Positions 50,301-57,402 of a stretch of DNA of 64,000 nt are shown one piece after another. The position numbers and the translations under genes were made by a program. Below the pieces are notes generated by a model. It saw nothing but the letters and a program-made list of their open reading frames with translations, made no database searches and was not told the DNA's origin. Where the stretch lies: positions 1 to 64,000 of the forward strand of contig JAFGJS010000025.1 of the NCBI GenBank assembly GCA_016928995.1, given 5' to 3'. Source of the stretch: Candidatus Sumerlaeota bacterium (lineage in GTDB: Bacteria; Sumerlaeota; Sumerlaeia; JAFGJS01). Each line of letters begins with the position of its first letter. Positions within the stretch are counted from its first letter, which is position 1.

Positions 50301-50647
50301 GCGGCCTGAAGAGTTTGATCCTGATCCAGATAGAGCTGGACGGCGTCCTTTTGCCGGCCGGCCTTGACGAGAGCCTGCGCGGCGTTTTCAAAATCATCGG
50401 CCCGCAGGAAAAGTTTCGAGGCTTGTTCAAATTCGTTCGCGGCCAGAGCCGCCTCGGCCGCACGCACGTATTCGCCAGCGCGTTTGAATGCCTCGCAGGC
50501 TTCTTTCGGTTGCTGGAGCTGTATGAACGTCTCGCCCAAGCCGGCTTCATTGCCGGCCATGCGAAACCAGCGCAAGGCCTTGGTGAACTGGTTTTTCCTG
50601 GCGCAACGTTCTCCCAGCTTGTTGCTGATGTTCTTGATCAAACCCAT
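47324..50647 (-). CDS. TPR - beta-propeller - TPR - C-terminal Ser/Thr kinase
   Basis: A 1107-residue soluble protein. Residues 1-265 are TPR-like helical hairpins (Ala-rich, repeated pattern such as EACEAFKRAGEYVRAAEAAL). About 270-560 is a WD40/PQQ-like propeller (VVFAFSGDGKKVALGTAG, LIMLDETKEERWRTTL, GEIMIYDEDGNELARAQL). About 560-800 is more TPR. The C-terminus (about 845-1105) is a Hanks-type kinase: GEGGMGVVYLAQ P-loop, HRDVKPEN with catalytic D969, DFGLARL and GTMAYMSPEQIRSEG. Catalytic residues look intact. Placing the kinase last is the reverse of the usual order. The start ATG 50647 (MGLIKNIS) is preferred over a TTG at 50662. It lies downstream of the GspE-like gene by about 190 bases. 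Confidence 0.92.
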   Translation of the reverse strand: MGLIKNISNKLGERCARKNQFTKALRWFRMAGNEAGLGETFIQLQQPKEACEAFKRAGEYVRAAEAALAANEFEQASKLFLRADDFENAAQALVKAGRQKDAVQLYLDQDQTLQAAVFCESIGNRSQAASLYLKAGQYDKSIAIYRELGLVEQMIAACAQQGDLERTAMGFEQNGDKLYAAMLYELDKQPNRAADLYYEEGDTKQAIALYEKAGNHQRLAEIYEQLGQLNLAAEAYSQTEEGQIKAAELYARLVVLNEAEHRDFKSMLVVFAFSGDGKKVALGTAGREILYLTDTFAHKWKYKIGGDYKPGSLALNTAGDRIAIGVKGELDSGRHPLIMLDETKEERWRTTLTAPAEDLIFLPGDEILAVATDDKLVCYNMEGKPLWEKPVDFKAWTLSMARLPVQLAVGTLGGEIMIYDEDGNELARAQLDARVHALELEPGGSFLTAAVGDNQLMRFDSAMNLLWEAELTHKVRRIAYLTLNGITVATGTKEISLLDEEGRCLYQMDMPDSLSLCFVHPENQLVYFGLHSGELISYLPSDCEKLAAECYERAGRLQEAAEIYRNIQAYDQAYSLFREIGDFASAAQTLQLTGDVETAARHFEAAGEYQKAAELFEQANNANQAANCYGKAGNAQKAAEMFEQLDNLILAASYYERAGNFKKAGQIFNRVGQADQAIENFRAELKNNPRDKDIMYELGVLLQGYAEYDEAIRLFQGLNDNEQYARRALKALGECFMEKDLFEVAIDRFEECLGENKKPTRDNIDVYYLIGRTFERSGQYDMAKEAFEKVLAIDYYYKDIQERLRQSAELSQLVTKHDVDTPTDFGEQRTGAITAPDKQEKRTQRYKIIQKIGEGGMGVVYLAQDTILNRQVAWKVLPSHLARSEEHQQRMLREAQTVAQVASKHIVSIYDIITSEDEFSITMEYVDGETLRRKLHAHHKIPLEQALRYVCQMAEGLQAAHDSDVIHRDVKPENILITNATDEVKMVDFGLARLSDDSHLTKEGVVVGTMAYMSPEQIRSEGIGPCVDIYACGVVMYEMLLGERPFTGENILAQHLHKVPPTPNELDSEIPPDISDLVARCLAKDPTERPQTCAEIIESIRALSHNA

Positions 50648-50836
50648 AGCGCCATGTTCCAAACATTCATCCGCCGCAAGATCATTGCGTTGAAGGATGA
50701 TATTTTAACCGCACGGGCGTCCTGCTCAGGAACCATGAGTGAATCTCGCCGCTACATTATTGGATCGGCTGATGTTGCCGAAAAGTTTACATCGATCTTC
50801 ATCATCGTTATCCTGACAGCGATCATCGGATGCCGC

Positions 50837-52819
50837 CTAAAGCCGTTCAGCCTCCTTTTCCATCCAATAGTTGATGTCGTCAAGGGTCATGCTCATGGAG
50901 GCGAAGGCTTGGCGTTCGCTGTAGGAGAGGATGCTGAAGATCTCGTCCAGCGTCGTTGAGCCATGCAGCGCCCGGATCAATCCGGCCTGTCGCAAGGAAA
51001 TGTAATTCCGGCTGTTCTGGCAGACTTTGCGGATGAGCCCGGCGTTGCTTTCTTCCAGGAAGGCGTTTCGCACTTCATCGTATACAGCGAGCAGTTCGTA
51101 GACGCCGCTGCGCCCCTTGAAGCCGGATTGCCCGCAGGTGACGCAGCCTTTGCCGCGATAGAAGTCCCAGTCGTCGGGATCGGTGTCCACGAGGTTGAGC
51201 TGCTGAAAGAGGCTGCGCGGCGGAGTGTATTTTTCCTTGCAGGCGCTGCACACTTCGCGCACAAGCCGCTGCGCGAGCACCGCAATACCCGTGCTGGAAA
51301 GCAGATAAGTGCGCAGTCCGACGGACATCAGCCGATGAATCGCGGCGAAGGAATCGTCAGTGTGGATCGTGGAGAAAAGTTTGTGGCCGGAGAGCGCGGC
51401 TTGCACCGAGGCTGTCGCCGTGACTTCATCGTGGATTTCGCCAATGACGATGATGTCCGGATCCTGATGCATGATGCCCTTGAGAATCTCCTCCATTTGC
51501 TTGCTGTTGGCGTGCTTGTATTGGCGCTGGGCGATGCCTTCGATGTTGTATTCCACCGGCGATTCGAGCGTGCAGATTTTCATGTCGTCGCGGTTGAGAT
51601 AATTCAGGCAGGCATAGAGCGAGGTGGTCTTGCCTGTGCCGGTGGGGCCGGAGAAAAGCACAAAACCGGAGGGCGCATGCAACAGCCCCTTCAATGTGCT
51701 CAGCACACGGGGCAGCATGCCCAGATCCTCCAGATCCTTCAATCCCAGATCCTTGGTCAGCAGCCGGATGGTGATCGACGTGCCAAGCACCGTGGGATAG
51801 ATCGAAACGCGCAGGTCGTGCTCTTTTTCATCAACCTTGACGTACATTTGGCCGATCAGCGTGTCCGAGGAGTCGGCGAGATCGATCTGCGCCAAGATCT
51901 TGATGCGGCGAATGATCGAGTCCTGCAGGTTGCCGGGCAGGTCGGTTTTGAACACGAGCTTGCCGTCGATGCGATAGCGCACACGCTGCTTGTTGTAGAG
52001 CGATTCGATGTGGATGTCGCTGGCGCCTTCGTTGATCGCATTGGCGATGATGTAATCGACCATGTTGGATATCTGCGTGGTGCCGCCGGATGCGTCGCCG
52101 CGCTGGGTTAAATCGTAGCGGCTGAAGGATCCTGTAGTTTCTGTGGATTGCTGCGCCATCTGCGCGACGTTCTGCACCATGGAGCGTTCCATCATGATTT
52201 CGCGCAACACGTTTTTAATGACGCTCTTCGGACCAACGGCCAGTTCGAAGCGCTCTTTAAGGATGGAATTCAGCGTCTGGAGCATCTGCGGATCGAGCGG
52301 ATTGTGCACCAGGACGGTGACGATGTCGTTGTTTTTATACAGCGGCAGCACGATATGTTGACGTAGAAAGGCCGAGGGGAACAATGCCAGGAGTTTGGTG
52401 TCCACGGTGCGTTTATCGGGCACGAAATAGGGATAATCCAGTTGCTGACTGATCGCCTTGGCGAGTTGCTCTTCGTCGAGGATCCCATCCTCCATCAGGA
52501 TTTCACCGAGAGGACGATGGACAGTCTGTTGCTTGCTGAGCGCCTGGCGCAGCTGCTCCTCCGTGATGTAGCCGTTTTCCACCAGCAGAGCGCCGATTTG
52601 AATGCGGAAGTGATATTTGCGGGAGACTTCGCGCAGCTGCCGCTTGGTTACATAACCCAGATCAAGCAGGATTTCACCCAAGAGTTTCTTGTCCAGCGAT
52701 TCCTGCTGCAGTTGCAGGGCGTGCTGCAATTGATTGGGGGTGATGATGTTTTCCTTCAGCAGCGATTTCCCCAATTGGTTCGCCAGTCTCATCGCTTGAC
52801 TTTGTGGATTCATGGCCAT
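50837..52819 (-). CDS. GspE/PilB-type secretion ATPase with two MshEN modules
   Basis: A 660-residue extension ATPase for type IV pilus or type II secretion assembly. Walker A is GPTGTGKTT (residues 391-399), the Asp box is TLESPVEY, Walker B lies in HQDPDIIVIGEIHD (Glu followed by His-Asp instead of the usual Arg-Asp), and the His box is ALSGHKLFSTIHTDD. A zinc-binding CSAC and CVTC pair (about 535-570) is typical of GspE/PilB. The first 140 residues form two MshEN-like modules, each with a pair of LGxxLxxxGxIT motifs, which in MshE bind cyclic di-GMP. It follows the histidine kinase gene by 39 bases. No pilus core genes are adjacent. Confidence 0.9.
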   Translation of the reverse strand: MAMNPQSQAMRLANQLGKSLLKENIITPNQLQHALQLQQESLDKKLLGEILLDLGYVTKRQLREVSRKYHFRIQIGALLVENGYITEEQLRQALSKQQTVHRPLGEILMEDGILDEEQLAKAISQQLDYPYFVPDKRTVDTKLLALFPSAFLRQHIVLPLYKNNDIVTVLVHNPLDPQMLQTLNSILKERFELAVGPKSVIKNVLREIMMERSMVQNVAQMAQQSTETTGSFSRYDLTQRGDASGGTTQISNMVDYIIANAINEGASDIHIESLYNKQRVRYRIDGKLVFKTDLPGNLQDSIIRRIKILAQIDLADSSDTLIGQMYVKVDEKEHDLRVSIYPTVLGTSITIRLLTKDLGLKDLEDLGMLPRVLSTLKGLLHAPSGFVLFSGPTGTGKTTSLYACLNYLNRDDMKICTLESPVEYNIEGIAQRQYKHANSKQMEEILKGIMHQDPDIIVIGEIHDEVTATASVQAALSGHKLFSTIHTDDSFAAIHRLMSVGLRTYLLSSTGIAVLAQRLVREVCSACKEKYTPPRSLFQQLNLVDTDPDDWDFYRGKGCVTCGQSGFKGRSGVYELLAVYDEVRNAFLEESNAGLIRKVCQNSRNYISLRQAGLIRALHGSTTLDEIFSILSYSERQAFASMSMTLDDINYWMEKEAERL

Positions 52820-52858
52820 GTTAGCTGTCCGTCCGGCGCGCCAATGCGCGTTAATGAA

Positions 52859-54496
52859 TCAATGATTCGTGGTCCGCCTTGGGATGAGGATCGTAAATTT
52901 CGCGCCGCGCCCTTCTTCGGAGTCGAGTTCAAGGCTGCCGCCATGCTCCTCGATGACCTTGCGCGTCACAGCCAGCCCCAGCCCGGTTCCCTGGGCGCCT
53001 TTGGTGCTGAAAAACGGCTCGAAAATTTTCTCCTGGATTTCTTGCGGAATGCCCGGTCCGTTGTCTTCGATGACGACAGCGAGCCGTTTTCCGCCGTCGC
53101 ATTGTTTGGTGGCCAGCTTCACGCATGCGTTTTCCGTTTCCGCGCATGCTTCGATGGCGTTGCCGGTCAGATTGAGCAGCGCGTCATGCAGCTGCTGCGC
53201 ATCAAACATAGTGTCCGGCAAATCCGGATCGAATTCGCACTGCAACACCACACCGAATTCATGCGCGCGCCGCTCTTGATTGTCGATGACATCAGTCATC
53301 AACGCGTTCAGATTGCCCGTTCCCCATTCCGGCTCGCGCTTTTTGCTCAGCGTCAGCATTTGCTGCACGAGACTGTGAATTTTCTGCGTGGCGCGCTCCT
53401 GAATGGGCCAGGCCTCTTCGACTAATTTGAGATCGCCGCTTTCCAATCCCATGTTGATCAGACCGGAGGAACCGAGCAACCCGGTGATGATGTTCTTGAT
53501 ATAATGCGAGATTCCGGCGACGGCGACGCCCATGGCCGAGAGTCTTTCCGCGGCGACTTTCTGCTCAACAAGCATGGCGTTTTCAATCGACATCGCGGCA
53601 TGCGTCGAGATGATGTTGAGCAACGCCAGTTCGTCTTTCTGAAAGTTGATCGGCCTTAGCCGCGAATCAATATAAATCACGCCCAGCACGGCGTTCCGTC
53701 CGGCCAGAGGCGAGCAGATCGCGGATTGGATGCTTTGCCGAATCACGCTTTGCGCCTCGCTAAAACGCTCATCGTCAGCGGTGTTGGAGATCAATAGCGA
53801 TATTTTCTCCCGCATGGCGTATTCCACGATGGTGTTGCTGATCTTCTGCTCTTCCCGTTCCGGTTTCTGGGCGGCGAGACGCAGTTCGCCAGTCTGGGGA
53901 TCCGTGAGCAAAATCAGCACACGATCGGGGGTGAAAATCTCATGGAGCATATCCGCAAGAATTTTAAGCAGCACATCGCGATCCAAAACGCTATGGATGG
54001 CGTCAGCGACCTTGATCAACATCTCCGACTGCGCGTCAGAGAGATTGGCGCTACGAGCTAAGGGGCCAGTCGCGGATACGTAATGCGTGACTGTGTCGCT
54101 GAATTCTTCCGGCAACAGAGGCTTCGATTTTGCTTCTGGCGCCGCGGCGCCGCCGATCAACTGCGCCGCCGGGGATGGAGTCGAGGCTTCATCGCTAGTT
54201 GCTCTGTCGGGTTCCTTGAAGACCATCTCGGTGGAGCCGATGGAAATGATCGTGTCGTGCAAGAGCGGGGTGTCGTGCACGATTCTTTCGCTGTTGATGT
54301 ACGTGCCGTGCGAGCTATCCAGATCGCGGATGAAATGGCGTCCTTCGTGCAGAAAAATCTCCGCGTGAAAGCGAGAAGCTGTTTCGTCGAATAAGACTAT
54401 ATTGTTTTTCGGATTGCGGCCGATCGTGACCTTGTCTCCATGCAGATCAAACACACGATTGCGATCATTGCCAGAGATGATTTGTAATTGAGCCAT
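52859..54496 (-). CDS. FHA-GAF sensor histidine kinase
   Basis: A 545-residue soluble kinase. An FHA phosphothreonine-binding domain is at about 20-95 (VTIGRNPKNNIVL, SRFHAEI, DLDSSHGTYINSERI), followed by a Ser/Ala-rich linker, a GAF domain (about 165-310) and a HisKA-like helix with phospho-acceptor H331 in AGISHYIKNI. HATPase_c comes last (NLTGNAIEACAE, IEDNGPGIP, FEPFFSTKGAQGTGLGLAV). It has no membrane segment. The FHA domain suggests it docks on a protein phosphorylated by a Ser/Thr kinase; the kinase at 47324-50647 in the same operon is a natural candidate (inference). No response regulator is adjacent. Confidence 0.93.
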   Translation of the reverse strand: MAQLQIISGNDRNRVFDLHGDKVTIGRNPKNNIVLFDETASRFHAEIFLHEGRHFIRDLDSSHGTYINSERIVHDTPLLHDTIISIGSTEMVFKEPDRATSDEASTPSPAAQLIGGAAAPEAKSKPLLPEEFSDTVTHYVSATGPLARSANLSDAQSEMLIKVADAIHSVLDRDVLLKILADMLHEIFTPDRVLILLTDPQTGELRLAAQKPEREEQKISNTIVEYAMREKISLLISNTADDERFSEAQSVIRQSIQSAICSPLAGRNAVLGVIYIDSRLRPINFQKDELALLNIISTHAAMSIENAMLVEQKVAAERLSAMGVAVAGISHYIKNIITGLLGSSGLINMGLESGDLKLVEEAWPIQERATQKIHSLVQQMLTLSKKREPEWGTGNLNALMTDVIDNQERRAHEFGVVLQCEFDPDLPDTMFDAQQLHDALLNLTGNAIEACAETENACVKLATKQCDGGKRLAVVIEDNGPGIPQEIQEKIFEPFFSTKGAQGTGLGLAVTRKVIEEHGGSLELDSEEGRGAKFTILIPRRTTNH

Positions 54497-54700
54497 ATCG
54501 CACGGTTCCCCTTTTAGCCGATGTCAGCGAAAGCTTACACATCAACCAGCGGCATCAATCCAGCCGTGGATTTCGCGTGGGCGCGCTCAAACTAGATCCA
54601 GCATTGATTTTTCTATCTCTACGCCGCGCAAATGTCAATACAATTGCAGCTGGGCGCGGCGGATCGGGCGCTTGGATTAAGAAATTCAGGGGATACGCGT

Positions 54701-55102
54701 TTATGGTTGAGCCGAGGGGGAAAGCGCCGAAGCGCGGGCGTGGATGCGTTTGGCCGGTCCGATCCGCCGCATTTCCCGGCGAATTTTATCGTAGGCTTGC
54801 ACGTAATAGAAATAATCGCGACCGGGAACCACAGTGGCGTCTTCGTATGAGTACAGCGGTTCCCGGCCCGATTTGGGATCAATCGTCAGCACGATCTGTC
54901 CGTTCACTTGCTGATACGGTCCTTCGTAACGATCCGCGCGAAACACATAAAATCCATAGATGGCTTCATCAGGGGCGAAAGTCCACTCGACGGTTGCGAC
55001 GCCTTGCTCCGGCGAATCGTCATGATTCACATGCGGCGTAAAAATAGCGCACGACATCAGCGTCGAAAGCATGCTCACGATTAAAAATATGCGAGGCGTC
55101 AT
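54701..55102 (-). CDS. Lipoprotein with an FN3-like domain
   Basis: A 133-residue protein. The lipoprotein signal is MTPRIFLIVSMLSTLMSC (Cys18). The mature part is one beta-sandwich with IYGFYVFRADRYEGPYQQV and YSYEDATVVPGRDYFYYVQA, a good match to a fibronectin type III-like fold. ATG 55102 has GGGAGA about 7 bases upstream; longer frames have no such site. It follows the TPR lipoprotein by 40 bases, so both are probably co-transcribed envelope proteins. Confidence 0.78.
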   Translation of the reverse strand: MTPRIFLIVSMLSTLMSCAIFTPHVNHDDSPEQGVATVEWTFAPDEAIYGFYVFRADRYEGPYQQVNGQIVLTIDPKSGREPLYSYEDATVVPGRDYFYYVQAYDKIRREMRRIGPAKRIHARASALSPSAQP

Positions 55103-55142
55103 TCCCTGTCTCCCGCCTGATTCAAGCTCAAATCGCCGGCGA

Positions 55143-55793
55143 TTATTCGCCGGTTGTGACCGCCGTATCGCTCGAAACGGCGACCGTCTCGTCCGTAACC
55201 GCGCTCGTTTCATCCGGAGCGGTGGTCGGCTCGTCCTGATCGGCGGTCAGCGAGTCTTGAGCCGGAACGACTTCATCCGTGAAATGAGCGGCTTGCTGCT
55301 CCGCCGCGCGACGGGCCATGTTTAATTCGGTCAAGGCCTCGTCCAGATGCAGGCGCTCCCGCGGCGCGCGCTTGATCACGTCCAGCGTGGCGGCGAAATT
55401 GTAGACTTTCTGGGCTTCCTCGAACTGCCCGTTTCGCACGTAGACCTTCATCAGGTTATAATAATTTTCCGAATCATCAGGATCAACCTCGGTGGCCCGT
55501 TTAAAACAGTCAATCGCGTTTTCCCAATCCCCGATATTCTTGTAGCATTTCGCCAGTTTGCTTATGAATTTGCCGTTCTCTGGTTCTTTTTCGACGGCCA
55601 GTTTCAACTGCTCGATGGCGTTCTGATAAGCCTTCACCCGCTCATCACCTTCCATTTTATCCGCCAGATTCTTCAAATCGCCGCCTTTGTCGTAATAGGC
55701 TTCACCGGGGCCTTTGCAGGCGCTGAGCGCCCCGATAGTCAACAACAGGAGCATGATTCGCGTCGCGGATTTCATTCCGATCTTCCAATGCAT
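55143..55793 (-). CDS. TPR lipoprotein
   Basis: A 216-residue envelope protein. Its lipoprotein signal ends in LTIGALSAC (Cys26). At least two TPRs are visible (AYQNAIEQLKLAVEKEPENG, AIDCFKRATEVDPDDSENYY). The last 45 residues are Thr/Glu/Ala-rich and unstructured. It is likely an assembly or docking factor. ATG 55793 has AAAGGA 8 bases upstream; an ATG at 55832 is possible. The following gene is the FN3 lipoprotein. Confidence 0.82.
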   Translation of the reverse strand: MHWKIGMKSATRIMLLLLTIGALSACKGPGEAYYDKGGDLKNLADKMEGDERVKAYQNAIEQLKLAVEKEPENGKFISKLAKCYKNIGDWENAIDCFKRATEVDPDDSENYYNLMKVYVRNGQFEEAQKVYNFAATLDVIKRAPRERLHLDEALTELNMARRAAEQQAAHFTDEVVPAQDSLTADQDEPTTAPDETSAVTDETVAVSSDTAVTTGE

Positions 55794-55901
55794 CGTTATG
55801 GTCCTTTCATGTGTCATTCGGGTTATTGTCATCAGTGCGTCATTTTGAACGCTGAATTCCGGCTGTCAATGGTAATGTCGAACGCCGGAATTGACGCGTT
55901 T

Positions 55902-57383
55902 TCAGACTTGATGCGCCTGCGTTTCGTCCGATTCACCGCTTTTAACCTTGCGGATAATCCATGCTATTCCGCCGAAGAAAAGGCAGAGAACCGCCGGTTC
56001 CATGTGCCAGCGCATGCGTTGACTTTCCGTGCCGTCGATAAAGGTTCCCATCGCCCAAACCCATAGGCAGCAAAAAACCATGGCCGCCGTCAGCAAGCCT
56101 TCCTGAGTTCCAAGCCGCCTTCCTCGAATCAGTCCGGTCAGCATGCTGATGTAAAAAGCCAGCATGAATATATTGATCGGCGAAGCCCATTCGCCCAACA
56201 AGCCGCAGAGTCCACGACGTATGATCTCGCCGTAGTACAAGTCGGCGTGCATGCGGCTGTATATCGTATTGATCAACAATTGATAATCAATCTGATTATC
56301 CTCGAGGGTATAGGGGCGATAATAGGATGGCAGGGCAAAAAGAGTCTGATACTGCAAACACCGGTCCAAATATAGAATGGGGTAGCGTTTAAGCCATTCG
56401 CGTTTTTTCTGCATCATCTCGTGATTCAAGGCTGGGATGGCGTAATGATTCAGATTGACATAACGGGATGTCTGATACGGCGCCTTGATGGTTTCGTTCA
56501 GCGCGGGATGGGATGCAATTCGCTGCAGCTGCCATTCGCTGTAAAACGGGTTCACTTGCCGGGAATCATATTTTCCATTTTGATAGATGAAGTCGTAAAA
56601 TGGGTCTCCCGTGACCAATCGTAAATTGATGGCGGACCAACTGGAAAAACTCGGGCTGTTGAACAAGACTGCGTTTTTCACGATCCATGGCGCCGCAAGC
56701 GCTGCGACGATGCCGCAAAAGATCAGGCCGCTCTTGAGTCCAGCCTTCCAATCGCTGTTTCTCAGCCAGAGATGCGCGCCGATCAGCGCGCCCAGCGGAA
56801 GCGCGGCAAGCGGATGCCACAGTGAACGCAAATAGACAATGAGCGTGAAAATCAGCGCCAGCCCAATCAGGCGGGCCATTGATGGACGTTCCGCCCATTT
56901 CCAGAGCGACCAGAAAAAGACACCGAACAATGCCATGAGCATATTGGGATAAAAAAACAGGCGCGTGAACAGGTAAAACGAGGGATTGAGCAGCAGCCCT
57001 GCGAGCAGAACGGCCGCTAGCGCGCGGCTTTTCAGATAATGCCGGGCGACGGCGAACCAGCAGACGCAACAACACAGGGCTACAGCGAACATGATCGCCG
57101 TGGCCGAAAGGTCCAGCGGCACGGCGCATCGATCATCGAGATACAGCGTCAGCCAAAGCAGCACATTCAGCAAGGGCGGCTGGCTGTGGAGGTCGATGAG
57201 GCTGCCGATGGGATCATGAAGCAAGTGCTCCGGCGAGAGAAATTGCCACATGAAAAAATAAATTTCCGTCCCGGGGTGGCTGGAAAGCGCCCAATGCATG
57301 AATCCATATACGCTGAAGAGAGCCAGGGGAATCAGCGAATCAGACAGCCGCTCTTTCAGTCGTGCTGGCGATCCAATAGGCAT
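55902..57383 (-). CDS. GT-C-like polytopic membrane protein
   Basis: A 493-residue protein with about 10 membrane helices. LIDLHSQPPLLNVLLWL (residues 62-78) resembles the H-x-Q-P-P-L-x-N motif of ArnT/GT39-like enzymes that transfer sugars from lipid carriers; a GDPFYDFIYQNGKYDS segment lies in an outer loop. The donor and acceptor are unknown. It starts 19 bases after the alaS stop on the same strand, which suggests read-through from alaS. Three other membrane proteins of this sort lie in the window, but the sequences are not close copies. Confidence 0.8.
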   Translation of the reverse strand: MPIGSPARLKERLSDSLIPLALFSVYGFMHWALSSHPGTEIYFFMWQFLSPEHLLHDPIGSLIDLHSQPPLLNVLLWLTLYLDDRCAVPLDLSATAIMFAVALCCCVCWFAVARHYLKSRALAAVLLAGLLLNPSFYLFTRLFFYPNMLMALFGVFFWSLWKWAERPSMARLIGLALIFTLIVYLRSLWHPLAALPLGALIGAHLWLRNSDWKAGLKSGLIFCGIVAALAAPWIVKNAVLFNSPSFSSWSAINLRLVTGDPFYDFIYQNGKYDSRQVNPFYSEWQLQRIASHPALNETIKAPYQTSRYVNLNHYAIPALNHEMMQKKREWLKRYPILYLDRCLQYQTLFALPSYYRPYTLEDNQIDYQLLINTIYSRMHADLYYGEIIRRGLCGLLGEWASPINIFMLAFYISMLTGLIRGRRLGTQEGLLTAAMVFCCLWVWAMGTFIDGTESQRMRWHMEPAVLCLFFGGIAWIIRKVKSGESDETQAHQV

Positions 57384-57402
57384 GCTTTTCCGCAGTTTCG
57401 TT

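Noticed and set aside
49340-50959. 539-codon plus-strand frame opposite the kinase gene
   Set aside because: It lies opposite the TPR part of the kinase gene, whose motifs are clear; the antisense product is low in complexity and unlike any family.
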